A stretch of DNA of 64,000 nt from UBA7445 sp042096455. GTDB taxonomy: Bacteria; Verrucomicrobiota; Verrucomicrobiia; Opitutales; Coraliomargaritaceae. The translations under genes were made by a program, and so were the position numbers. The DNA lies in contig JBELLU010000002.1 of the NCBI GenBank assembly GCA_042096455.1, positions 18,960-82,959 of the forward strand. Direction: 5' to 3'. The notes under the pieces are model-generated. The model saw only the letters and a program-made list of their open reading frames with translations, ran no database searches and was not told the DNA's origin. This document shows, piece by piece, positions 63,914-64,000 of this stretch; the first letter of the stretch is position 1, and each line of letters opens with the position of its first letter.

Positions 63914-64000
63914 TACCACTTCTAAAAATTATTGACCCTATGGCAGAGAGATAAATCGGCTCTGACAAGGCGGGTGCCTCCTGTTGGGTCCGAGACCCTG
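63914..64000. other. Terminal intergenic stretch
   Basis: 87 bp after the glycosylase stop. It holds no supportable feature. Confidence 0.5.

Overview
The window looks like chromosomal DNA of a marine Verrucomicrobia-type bacterium, most likely of the Opitutae/Puniceicoccales group (Lentimonas- or Coraliomargarita-like). This is an inference from three things: the very high density of type-I sulfatases (12 here), three PEP-CTERM surface proteins, and polysaccharide-degradation clusters without SusC/SusD genes. No rRNA or other taxonomic marker is present to confirm it.

Layout. (A) 1-10.6 kb: a plus-strand run of an incomplete sulfatase, an AraC-type regulator, three more exported sulfatases, an exported GH2 hydrolase and a sialate O-acetylesterase-like esterase. 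(B) 10.7-14.0 kb: two minus-strand exported sulfatases, followed at 14.2 kb by a copy of the 3' tail of the sulfatase gene at 1912-3309. (C) 14.4-18.9 kb: a small exported protein, a 948-residue sulfatase with C-terminal accessory domains, and a PEP-CTERM protein. (D) 19.2-26.8 kb: a plus-strand operon with a sulfatase and a GH2 that both lack signal peptides, a GPH-type sugar symporter and an exported sulfatase. This reads as an uptake and intracellular-processing module. (E) 27-57.8 kb: a mostly minus-strand rhamnosidase/sulfatase locus. It holds a GH106-like enzyme, a sulfatase, a GH78, a giant double-GH78, a DUF5703 (GH95-like) protein, a sulfatase, a PEP-CTERM protein, a sulfatase, a tandem alpha/beta-hydrolase, a GH2 and a PEP-CTERM protein. 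A sensor kinase with discoidin-like domains and its NarL-type regulator follow on the plus strand. (F) 57.96 kb to the end: tRNA-His, then ordinary core genes (SGNH hydrolase, two HAD phosphatases, a left-handed beta-helix transferase-like protein, HflX, family-4 uracil-DNA glycosylase).

Working model. Exported sulfatases, esterases, rhamnosidases and GH2 enzymes trim a sulfated, probably L-rhamnose-containing algal polysaccharide outside the cytoplasm. The GPH symporter imports short oligosaccharides, which the cytosolic sulfatase and GH2 finish. AraC and the discoidin-kinase/NarL pair are the candidate regulators. No polysaccharide lyase, sulfatase-maturating enzyme or exosortase is in the window, so these must act from elsewhere.

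The most unusual feature is architectural. A perfect 91-bp direct repeat (26747-26837 and 57876-57966) brackets region E. Its right copy runs into the 3' CCA end of tRNA-His and its left copy is the 3' tail of a sulfatase gene plus flank. A second repeat of the same topology (172 bp, 3122-3293 and 14191-14362) brackets an 11-kb block that also begins right after a sulfatase gene. Together they suggest that the locus grew by stepwise insertion of blocks at sulfatase 3' ends next to tRNA-His. A second notable signal is a spacing-exact, dyad-containing promoter shared by the two PEP-CTERM genes inside region E.
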